Of a DNA stretch of 43,486 nt, positions 37,909 to 43,486 are shown in pieces. The stretch's first letter is position 1. Each line of letters opens with the position of its first letter. The notes under the pieces were generated by a model. The model was given only the letters and a program-made list of their open reading frames with translations. It ran no database searches and had not been told where the DNA came from. A program made the position numbers and the translations under genes. The stretch comes from Terriglobia bacterium (GTDB taxonomy: Bacteria; Acidobacteriota; Terriglobia; Bryobacterales; Bryobacteraceae): the NCBI GenBank assembly GCA_003175985.1, contig PSRJ01000158.1, positions 1 through 43,486 of the forward strand. Direction: 5' to 3'.

Positions 37909-39363
37909 ATGCAAGTAACAGTAATCGGAACAGGTTACGTTGGTAGTGTCACGGGGGCATGCCTGGCCTACCTGGGGCACCGCGTCACGTGCGTGGATAC
38001 CGATTCGGCCAAGATCGCGCGTTGGAAGCTCGGCCAGTCGCCCATTTACGAACCGTATCTCGACGAACTAATTGCCCAAGCATCGCGGATTGGAGGCATC
38101 GACTTTACAACGGAGTTAACCGAGGCAGCCCGTAACAGCGATGTCATCTTCATCGCCGTGGGCACTCCGCCTCTGCCCAACGGCGCGGCGAATTTGAGCT
38201 ATTTGGAGGCTGCTGCCCGCAGCATCGGCTCGGCCATGGATAGCTCCCGGTTCCGCGTAGTGGTCAACAAGTCCACCGTGCCGGTGGGCAGCGGAAACCT
38301 GGTGGAAACGCTGGTTCGGGAAGGGATTCTGGAAACCCATCCGGCGGAGCGGAACAAGATCTGCTTCGGCGTGGCGAGCAACCCGGAATTCCTGCGCGAG
38401 GGATGCGCGGTTTCCGATTCGCTGTATCCGGATCGCATCGTGGTAGGCGCGTCGGATGACCGCACCATGCAGATCATGCGCGATCTCTATCGCCCGGTTG
38501 TGGAACAGACTTTCGAGCCGCCACCCGGCGCGCCTCGCCCTCCGCAGTTGTCCACGGTGCCGCTGGTGAGCACATCGCTGACCAGCGCCGAGATGATCAA
38601 ATACGCCGCCAATGCTTTCCTGGCGATGAAGATCGGTTTCGCCAACGAGATCGCCAATATCTGCGAGCGGGTGGGCGCGGAAGCCACCGAGGTAATGCTC
38701 GGCATAGGCCTGGATTCGCGCATCGGCTCCAAGTTCCTGAATGCCGGTGTGGGCTGGGGCGGCAGTTGCTTCGGCAAGGATATACAGGCACTGCTGCAGA
38801 CGGCAAGTGAGTACGGGTACACGAGCCGGCTCTTACAGGCTTCGCTGGATGTCAATACGGCCCAGCGGCAGATGGCCATCCAAAAGCTTCAGGAGAAGCT
38901 TTACATTCTGAAGGGTCGCACCATCGGGCTGCTAGGGTTGGCGTTCAAGCCCGACACCGACGATCTGCGCGACGCGCCGAGCCTTCATATCGCCGAGAGG
39001 CTGCTACAGATGGGTGCGCGCGTCAAAGCCTACGACCCGATCGCCATGCAGGCTTGCCGCGAACTGTACCCGAACCTGCGGATTCGCTACTGCGATTCGG
39101 TCCGTGAAGTAGCCGAGGATGCGGACGCCTTGGTGGTGGTTACGGAGTGGGCCGAGTTTCGCAACCTGCCGCTGGAAGAACTGGCCGCGGTGATGGCAAA
39201 GCCGGTACTGGTCGATGGCCGCAACGTGCTCCAGCCCGAAACCGCAATTGCCGCGGGGTTCGACTATACGGGTATGGGGCGCTGCCCCCGTTTACGCGGG
39301 GACAATCACAGCCGGCGCGAAGTAGCCGAGGCCGTGCAGGCGCCATCGTCGGTCAGTCCTTAA
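37909..39363 (+). CDS. UDP-glucose/GDP-mannose dehydrogenase family protein
   Basis: 484 residues. The N-terminal NAD-binding domain opens 'MQVTVIGTGYVGSVTGACLA' (GxGxxG). Other family hallmarks are 'IAVGTPPLPNGAANLSYLE', 'VVNKSTVPVGSGN', 'VASNPEFLREGCAV', 'AEMIKYAANAFLAMKI' and the catalytic loop 'GVGWGGSCFGKDIQAL' (C287). 'GLAFKPDTDDLRDAPSLHIA' marks the C-terminal UDP-binding domain. It oxidises a UDP-hexose to the uronate, most likely UDP-glucose to UDP-glucuronate, for exopolysaccharide or cell-surface sugars. No glycosyltransferase neighbours are in the window, so the exact sugar is open. The last 11 nt overlap the convergent lipoprotein gene. Confidence 0.9.
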   Translation: MQVTVIGTGYVGSVTGACLAYLGHRVTCVDTDSAKIARWKLGQSPIYEPYLDELIAQASRIGGIDFTTELTEAARNSDVIFIAVGTPPLPNGAANLSYLEAAARSIGSAMDSSRFRVVVNKSTVPVGSGNLVETLVREGILETHPAERNKICFGVASNPEFLREGCAVSDSLYPDRIVVGASDDRTMQIMRDLYRPVVEQTFEPPPGAPRPPQLSTVPLVSTSLTSAEMIKYAANAFLAMKIGFANEIANICERVGAEATEVMLGIGLDSRIGSKFLNAGVGWGGSCFGKDIQALLQTASEYGYTSRLLQASLDVNTAQRQMAIQKLQEKLYILKGRTIGLLGLAFKPDTDDLRDAPSLHIAERLLQMGARVKAYDPIAMQACRELYPNLRIRYCDSVREVAEDADALVVVTEWAEFRNLPLEELAAVMAKPVLVDGRNVLQPETAIAAGFDYTGMGRCPRLRGDNHSRREVAEAVQAPSSVSP

Positions 39364-39697
39364 CCCGGTGGTGTTCTTCGCGGATAGCCGTGCCGAACGA
39401 CTGGCCGAGAATCTGCGCGCCGCCGACAACGTTGCCGGTGACGGAAACATGCGAACCGCTGGATGGCACGCCCGTCCGGGATAGCACGAAAATCTTGCCC
39501 GTCTCGTCCTGGATCTGATATCCGCCGGTTCCCAACACACCTACAGAGTTGACGACCGTGCCATCGACGTGCACGGTGCGGTTATAGTAACGGCTCGGAT
39601 CGGCGTTGATGCGCGCGATCTTAACCGAACCGCAAGCCGAGAGAAGAAGAATAGCCGCTGACGCCGCGGCCCCAGTGCAAATGATCCTCTTGTTCAT
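39353..39697 (-). CDS. Small lipoprotein with an OB-fold-like domain
   Basis: 114 residues from the ATG at 39695-39697, with AGAGGA upstream. A lipobox signal peptide is clear ('AAILLLSACGSVKI', lipidated Cys 22). The mature part has 'RTVHVDGTVVNSVGVLGTGG', 'YQIQDETGKIFVLSRTG' and 'GSHVSVTGNVVGG', an alternating strand pattern typical of small OB-fold domains such as the YgiW/BOF or cytochrome-maturation-like types. No enzyme motif is present; a ligand- or nucleic-acid-like binding role is possible. It is convergent with, and overlaps, the UDP-sugar dehydrogenase gene. Confidence 0.75.
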   Translation of the reverse strand: MNKRIICTGAAASAAILLLSACGSVKIARINADPSRYYNRTVHVDGTVVNSVGVLGTGGYQIQDETGKIFVLSRTGVPSSGSHVSVTGNVVGGAQILGQSFGTAIREEHHRVKD

Positions 39698-39769
39698 GCG
39701 TCCTCTTCTTGCGTGACGCACGGGGCGGCCAGTTGCGTTTCGCCATTAAGCAGGGCTTAATGGAGAAAT

Positions 39770-40075
39770 ATGCCATTTGTGAAAGTCGGTAGAGTGTCCG
39801 ATCTGCCCGAGAACTCCGTGATGGAAGTCAGCGTGGGTGAGGATCTGTACGCCGTCTGCAACGTGCGAGGAAATCTGACAGCGCTCGCAGGCACGTGCCT
39901 TCATCAGGGAGGTCCGCTGGGGCAGGGACAGCTTGCGGAGGGACGCGTCATTTGCCCTTGGCACGCGTGGGAGTGGGACTGCCGTACCGGCGAAAACCCC
40001 GACGATCCGGCGCAGCGCGTTGCCACATACGAAATCAAAGTTGAGGGCGGCGAGATCCTCCTCCAGGTTCCTTGA
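39770..40075 (+). CDS. Rieske [2Fe-2S] ferredoxin-like protein
   Basis: 101 residues, a complete small Rieske domain. The two cluster-binding motifs are C43-x-H45 ('GTCLHQGG') and C62-x-x-H65 ('CPWHAWEWD'). The lack of a signal peptide or membrane helix fits a soluble ferredoxin, as in NirD or dioxygenase ferredoxin components. The ATG follows GGAG at 7 nt spacing. Its TGA (40073-40075) is followed at once by the GTG of mutM, so both are translated from one message, a surprising pair because MutM has no known need for a Rieske protein. Confidence 0.92.
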   Translation: MPFVKVGRVSDLPENSVMEVSVGEDLYAVCNVRGNLTALAGTCLHQGGPLGQGQLAEGRVICPWHAWEWDCRTGENPDDPAQRVATYEIKVEGGEILLQVP

Positions 40076-40873
40076 GTGCCGGAACTCCCTGAAGTCGAGA
40101 CGGTTACGCGGTCGATCGCCCCATTAGTCGGCCGCCGTATCTTGGGCGCGGAATTCCGCTGCCTGCGGATTCTGCGCGGCGGGCATCCGGATCGCATGGC
40201 GCGGGCAATCGAAGGCCGCAAGATCTCGGGCGTCAAACGATATGGCAAGTTCATCCTCCTGGCCCTGGAAGGCGGCGGCTACCTGCTGGTTCATCTCGGG
40301 ATGACAGGCCGTTTGCTGCTGGGAGGCGCGCCGGGGAAACACACACACGCGATCCTGACGCTCAGCCGCGGCGTGCTGTTGTATGACGACAGCCGGCAGT
40401 TCGGGTGTCTCCAATACAGCCGCGATTTTCCGGAGCGTGTCGCCAAGCTTGGTCCGGAGCCTCTCGAGGTATCGTTCGAGGACTTTGCAGCAGCTTTGCG
40501 CCGGCGCAAAACGAGGATCAAGGCCTTGTTGCTGAACCAGGCTTTCTTACGGGGAATTGGGAACATCTACGCTGACGAAGCTCTGTTTCGCGGGGGCATT
40601 CACCCCTTGGCTCTCGCCAGCCGTATTCGGGGAGAACGGGCGCGGCGGCTCTACAACGCCATCAGCGCGGTGCTGACGGAAGCCATCGCGGCGGGCGGAT
40701 CGTCGATTTCGGATTACGTGGATGCGGAAGGCCGGAAGGGATTCTTCCAATTCAGCCATCGCGTCTACCAGCGAACCGGGCAACCGTGCGTGAACTGCGG
40801 CGCGTCGATCCGGCGCGTTCTGGTCGCGCAGCGCTCCTCGCATTTCTGCCCGAAGTGTCAAACCCGGAGCTGA
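40076..40873 (+). CDS. mutM: Formamidopyrimidine-DNA glycosylase
   Basis: 265 residues beginning GTG, giving 'MPELPEVETVTRSIAPLV' with the catalytic Pro2 and Glu3 intact. Other MutM features are 'KFILLALEGGGYLLVHLGMTGRL' trimmed to 'LLVHLGMTGRL' (conserved Lys nearby), 'RGIGNIYADEALFRGGIHP' and the C-terminal zinc finger 'CVNCGASIRRVLVAQRS' with the closing CPKC pair. It removes 8-oxoguanine and other oxidised purines from DNA and nicks the site. The start codon directly follows the Rieske stop. Its 3' end is 18 nt from the convergent zinc-ribbon gene. Confidence 0.95.
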   Translation: MPELPEVETVTRSIAPLVGRRILGAEFRCLRILRGGHPDRMARAIEGRKISGVKRYGKFILLALEGGGYLLVHLGMTGRLLLGGAPGKHTHAILTLSRGVLLYDDSRQFGCLQYSRDFPERVAKLGPEPLEVSFEDFAAALRRRKTRIKALLLNQAFLRGIGNIYADEALFRGGIHPLALASRIRGERARRLYNAISAVLTEAIAAGGSSISDYVDAEGRKGFFQFSHRVYQRTGQPCVNCGASIRRVLVAQRSSHFCPKCQTRS

Positions 40874-40891
40874 TCCGGCGGCTCCCGGACG

Positions 40892-41647
40892 TCACTCGCG
40901 CACGGCGGGCAGCGCCTCGCCGGTGAGATCTTCGAATGCCTGCGGCGGATTGTAATACAGGATGCGCTGGCAGCTTTCGCAGGACATGACGCGATCGCCC
41001 TTCTTCAGATCCTGCAGGAATTGCGGGCGTACTGCCATCTGGCACGCGCTGCACCGGCCGTCCACAGCTTCGGCAACTCCGATCCCTTTGCGCGATTTGC
41101 GCACGCGCTCATAAAGCTGGTACGTGGGCGGACCGACGCCGGCCGCAATTGCCGCGCGCTCCTGGTTGAGCTCGGCGGAAGCCTTCTCATCGATGGCGGT
41201 GCGGTCGCGAGCTTCCTGCTTTTCGTCCTCTACTTGCGCCTTCTCCGCTTTTAACGCGGATTCCGCTGCCTTGACGTTCTTTTCCAGCGGTTCCGATTCC
41301 GCCATCAATTCCAGGATGCGGTCTTCGAATTTGCGGATTTCCTTCTGGCAAAATTCGATTTCGTTCTGAAAGGCCCGGTATTGCTCGTTGGTTTTCGCCT
41401 GAAGCATCTGGTCTTTCAGCTTGGAAATCTTTTGCTCCTGGATCTGAATATCGGCTTCACATTTTTTACGTTCTTTCTGGTTGGCGCTGAGGGCCGCGCG
41501 GTCGGCTTCCAATTTGCGTTCGTGCGCCGTAAGCTTCTTTTCGATTTCCGCGATGTGTTTGGGCAGCGCGGTAATCTCGCGCGTCAGATCGCCCAGCCGG
41601 TTGTCGATTTCTTGGAGGCGGATCACAGACTGCAGGTCGGGGAGCAT
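40892..41647 (-). CDS. Coiled-coil protein with C4-type zinc ribbon
   Basis: 251 residues. Residues ~10-165 are a long Lys/Glu-rich coiled coil ('RLGDLTREITALPKHIAEI', 'KISKLKDQMLQAKTNEQYR'). The C-terminus has a zinc ribbon with CxxC pairs 'RCSACQM' and 'SCESCQRIL'. Similar proteins are widespread, often beside NIF3-like genes, and are named 'C4-type zinc ribbon domain' proteins; their role is not established (interaction with nucleic acid has been proposed for relatives). The ATG is 10 nt after a TACACT -10-like box on the minus strand. Gap of 30 nt to the PfkB gene upstream, so both may be transcribed together. Confidence 0.85.
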   Translation of the reverse strand: MLPDLQSVIRLQEIDNRLGDLTREITALPKHIAEIEKKLTAHERKLEADRAALSANQKERKKCEADIQIQEQKISKLKDQMLQAKTNEQYRAFQNEIEFCQKEIRKFEDRILELMAESEPLEKNVKAAESALKAEKAQVEDEKQEARDRTAIDEKASAELNQERAAIAAGVGPPTYQLYERVRKSRKGIGVAEAVDGRCSACQMAVRPQFLQDLKKGDRVMSCESCQRILYYNPPQAFEDLTGEALPAVRE

Positions 41648-41677
41648 TCCTTCTCGAAGTGTAACACTGCGACCGAA

Positions 41678-42607
41678 CTAATCGGCGCGGAGCACTTCCA
41701 CCCGGCGATAGATCTCGGTGGTCTGAGCGAGACTGGCGAATTGCATGCCGGGCAGGCGCGCCGATGCTGTTCCGGCCGCGACGCCCCAGCGCAGCGCATC
41801 GGCGGTCCCGTCGCCGCGATTCATGGCCCAGGCATAAGCCGCGCTGAGAGCGTCGCCGGCGCCAATGGGGCTGATTGCCTGTACAGGCGGAGGCACGGCT
41901 TCCATAGAACCTTCGGGGTACGACCCCACAGCGCCGCGGCTGCCGAGCGAAAGGACGACCGACTCCGGTCCCATCGCGCGGATCTCCTCCGCTGCTTCCA
42001 GAAAGTGCCCGCGCGTCAGAAGTGTCCGTCCCAGCAGCCGCTCCGCTTCGTGTTGATTGGGAGTGACAATGGTGGGCCCCGCGGCGACTCCCTCGCGCAA
42101 CGCCTCGCCATTAGCGTGGAGGAGCGTTCTTACACTCTTGCGCCGGGCAACGGAGATGAGATTACCGTAAAAAGTCGAAGGCACACCCGGTGGGAGGCTT
42201 CCGCAAAGCATCAGCCAGGAAGCCCGGTCGAGGGCCTGCCGCACCTCGCGTTCGAAGCGGGTCACCTCGGCCTTCGTGAGCTGCGGTCCGGCTTCGTTCA
42301 GGTTCACAGTGAGCCCGTGCTTGTCGGTGATGGTGAGGTCGGTTCGGATTTCCCGCCGGATGGGCACCACCGCGACCGGAAACCCGCAGCGCGCCAGATA
42401 CTCTTCGAATCGTTTGCCCGCCGGGCCGCCGGAGGTGGCCACAGCCAGCGTCGTGCCGCCGAACGAGTGGATCACGCACGAAGCGTTGATCCCCCGGCCT
42501 CCAGGTGATTCGCGGCTGGAATTGATATACGCCCGGTCTTCGAAGGCCAGGCGGTCCACGTTAATGATGCGGTCAATGGCCGGATTGATCGTTACCGTGA
42601 CAATCAA
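41678..42607 (-). CDS. PfkB-family hexose-phosphate kinase (1-phosphofructokinase-like)
   Basis: 309 residues starting with a TTG ('MIVTVTINPAIDRIINVDRL'). The ribokinase-like motifs are 'SPGGRGINASCVIHSFG' (GG motif), 'GLTVNLNEAGPQLT', 'ILCGSLPPG'-type 'MLCGSLPPGVP', 'TIVTPNQHEAERLLGR' and the catalytic 'SPIGAGDALSAAYAWAM' (GAGD). The subtype with TLNPAID/TINPAID at the start is FruK/LacC/PfkB, acting on fructose-1-phosphate, tagatose-6-phosphate or fructose-6-phosphate; which one is uncertain. A TAGAAT box ends 6 nt before the TTG and overlaps the stop of the small membrane gene upstream, so the message may be leaderless. Confidence 0.9.
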   Translation of the reverse strand: MIVTVTINPAIDRIINVDRLAFEDRAYINSSRESPGGRGINASCVIHSFGGTTLAVATSGGPAGKRFEEYLARCGFPVAVVPIRREIRTDLTITDKHGLTVNLNEAGPQLTKAEVTRFEREVRQALDRASWLMLCGSLPPGVPSTFYGNLISVARRKSVRTLLHANGEALREGVAAGPTIVTPNQHEAERLLGRTLLTRGHFLEAAEEIRAMGPESVVLSLGSRGAVGSYPEGSMEAVPPPVQAISPIGAGDALSAAYAWAMNRGDGTADALRWGVAAGTASARLPGMQFASLAQTTEIYRRVEVLRAD

Positions 42608-42613
42608 CCCACT

Positions 42614-42619
42614 ATTCTA
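42614..42619 (-). promoter_or_regulatory. -10-like box (TAGAAT) of the PfkB gene
   Basis: TAGAAT on the minus strand is 6 nt before the TTG start at 42607 and includes the TAG stop (42617-42619) of the preceding small gene. Confidence 0.4.
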
Positions 42620-42787
42620 TGAGGGATCGGGCCGGCGGGTTGAAACAACACCAGTCAGAATTCCAATCCCGATCAGTACGATCACACCCACGCCAATCCA
42701 CATAGCGGGAACATGCAACAGGTAAGCTCCCAGAGCCAAGCCAATAATCAGAACGATAAAGCCGACCATGTACAATCCGAAGGACAT
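42617..42787 (-). CDS. 56-aa small membrane protein
   Basis: A short frame from the ATG at 42785-42787 to the TAG at 42617-42619. It is preceded by an excellent Shine-Dalgarno (GGGAGGAGG, about 5 nt before the ATG). The product is two membrane helices: 'MSFGLYMVGFIVLIIGLALG' leads, 'MWIGVGVIVLIGIGILTGVV' follows after a short turn, and the end is 'STRRPDPS'. Strong ribosome site, hydrophobic helices and a clean Arg-rich cytoplasmic tail make it a convincing small protein. Family not recognised; similar two-helix proteins are often unnamed. It follows thiL by 39 nt and precedes the PfkB kinase, whose -10-like box overlaps its stop. Confidence 0.75.
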   Translation of the reverse strand: MSFGLYMVGFIVLIIGLALGAYLLHVPAMWIGVGVIVLIGIGILTGVVSTRRPDPS

Positions 42788-42826
42788 ATTCCCTCCTCCC
42801 GGATAACATGCAAATGCCTTGCCATA

Positions 42827-43486
42827 TTAGGAGCGAAAATGGTCGTAGCCCAACGGTGGCAGACGTTTTCCATCCAGGAGGACCGTGCCGGCCCGGCCTT
42901 TCTGCATAACGCCCAAACGCGTCAGAGACAGGCCCTCGAACTCAGCCGGCACGCGCACTCGGGGCGGGACGGTAAACAACAACTCGTAATCCTCGCCGCC
43001 GTGCAGCGCCTGTTCCGGCGAAGCGCCCGGAAAACGTGGGGGCGCCGTAATCGCGGCGCTCAAACGCGAAGCCTGGCAGAGACGCAACAAATCGAGCGAG
43101 AGCCCGTCGCTCAGATCCATGGCGGCCGTGGCGCCCAGCCGCTCGCGGAGAAACGTGCCGAGCGCGAGCCTGGGTTCCGGGCGCAAGTGCCGCCGCTTCG
43201 CCGCGCCTGGCCCTCCTGACAATCCGAGAGCCGAGCCGCCCAGGCGGCCGGAGACGTAAATCGCATCTCCCGCGCGGGCGCCATCGCGCCGCAAGGCCGT
43301 GCCGCGCGGCACAGCGCCGCATACTACGATATCGCAAACGAGCTTTTCGCCGCAGGCCAGGTCGCCGCCAACCAGCGGCGCTCCCGCACGCCGGGCCAGG
43401 CGGAGCATTCCCCGATAGAAGGCGTCCACCCAGTCTGAACCGGTCCGTCGCGTTACGGCCAGCGAAACAAGGAAAAAGCGCGGCTC
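42827..43486 (-). CDS. thiL: Thiamine-monophosphate kinase, C-terminal part (5' end outside window)
   Basis: The frame runs to the window end without a start (E-P-R-F-F-L-V-S-L-A at the edge), so the N-terminal third is missing; about 219 residues are visible of roughly 310-330. Motifs include 'DWVDAFYRGMLRLARRAG', 'PLVGGDLACGEKLVCDI', 'GDAIYVSGRLGGSALGL', 'AAMDLSDGLSLDLLRLC' (metal and ATP binding) and 'LHGGEDYELLFTVP'. ThiL phosphorylates thiamine monophosphate to the active diphosphate in the cytoplasm. It is followed after 39 nt by the 56-aa membrane protein on the same strand. Confidence 0.92.
   Translation of the reverse strand, partial: EPRFFLVSLAVTRRTGSDWVDAFYRGMLRLARRAGAPLVGGDLACGEKLVCDIVVCGAVPRGTALRRDGARAGDAIYVSGRLGGSALGLSGGPGAAKRRHLRPEPRLALGTFLRERLGATAAMDLSDGLSLDLLRLCQASRLSAAITAPPRFPGASPEQALHGGEDYELLFTVPPRVRVPAEFEGLSLTRLGVMQKGRAGTVLLDGKRLPPLGYDHFRS

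Noticed and set aside
40863..40888. GC-rich hairpin between mutM and the zinc-ribbon gene as a bidirectional terminator
   Set aside because: The stem is only about 5 bp with mismatches and there is no T-tract on either side.
41381..42508. 375-codon plus-strand frame over the zinc-ribbon and PfkB genes
   Set aside because: Spans two minus-strand genes and the gap between them; no motifs.
1..43486. CRISPR arrays, tRNA or rRNA genes, riboswitches, insertion sequences
   Set aside because: No regularly spaced repeats, cloverleaf sequences, conserved rRNA segments or transposase genes were seen on reading both strands; a covariance-model scan was not possible.

Overview
The window (about 60% G+C by eye, densely coding on both strands) looks like a chromosome segment of an acidobacterium, most probably of the Solibacter/Bryobacter group (Bryobacterales). 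Lineage-typical hallmarks are: a TIGR03437-type ('Solibacter C-terminal') domain protein; a 1150-residue Oar-like TonB-dependent receptor with an N-terminal carboxypeptidase-regulatory-like domain; a DUF1552 protein; a membrane protein with the acidobacterial 'LRYVVERALEG...LKE' N-terminal domain; and four copies of a secreted 'DGKPDLSGIW' family. No rRNA, tRNA, CRISPR array, transposase or integrase was recognised. No gene-free stretch exceeds 300 bp; the longest is 8355-8625 (271 bp), which holds one intrinsic terminator.

Layout. 1-3595: tightly coupled operon of DUF1552 (cut by the window edge), ankyrin-repeat protein and SMP-30-like propeller. 3604-4412: small four-helix membrane protein and a divergent secreted DUF4440-like protein. 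4422-8354 (minus): a compact aromatic meta-cleavage operon, DUF6282 / 35-aa small ORF / RraA-type aldolase / LigB-LigA fused extradiol dioxygenase / LigC-type dehydrogenase, apparently a shortened protocatechuate 4,5-cleavage pathway. 8626-12141: unknown protein, three 'DLSGIW' proteins and a DUF6152 protein, with a large palindromic repeat at 9962-10020. 12221-15262: a three-gene SLOG-transmembrane / TIR-DRT-like-TIR / SLOG module, the best candidate for an undescribed nucleotide-signalling or immune-type system. 15284-16927: solute-binding protein and exported metallo-beta-lactamase-fold hydrolase. 16937-22435 (minus): TIGR03437-propeller protein, fourth 'DLSGIW' protein, two exported cupins, membrane regulator-like protein. 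22594-26869: TonB-dependent receptor and secreted surface protein. 26886-31996: DUF2182/DUF1326 pair, ThiF/MoeB-type enzyme, D-2-hydroxyacid dehydrogenase, class II fructose-bisphosphatase (glpX), zinc-ribbon membrane protein. 31997-37820 (minus): overlapping operon of OmpR-type regulator, receiver-only regulator, outer-membrane-type protein, cupredoxin, sensor kinase and EamA exporter. 37909-43486: UDP-sugar dehydrogenase, lipoprotein, Rieske protein + mutM, C4 zinc-ribbon coiled-coil protein, PfkB kinase, a 56-aa membrane protein and thiL (cut by the window edge).

Regulation. Operon-internal genes mostly overlap or follow a Shine-Dalgarno sequence, whereas many transcription-unit leaders have a TANNNT -10-like box only 6-11 nt before the start codon, which suggests widespread leaderless transcription. 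Several start choices rest on that pattern. All family names come from reading the sequence; no database search was run.
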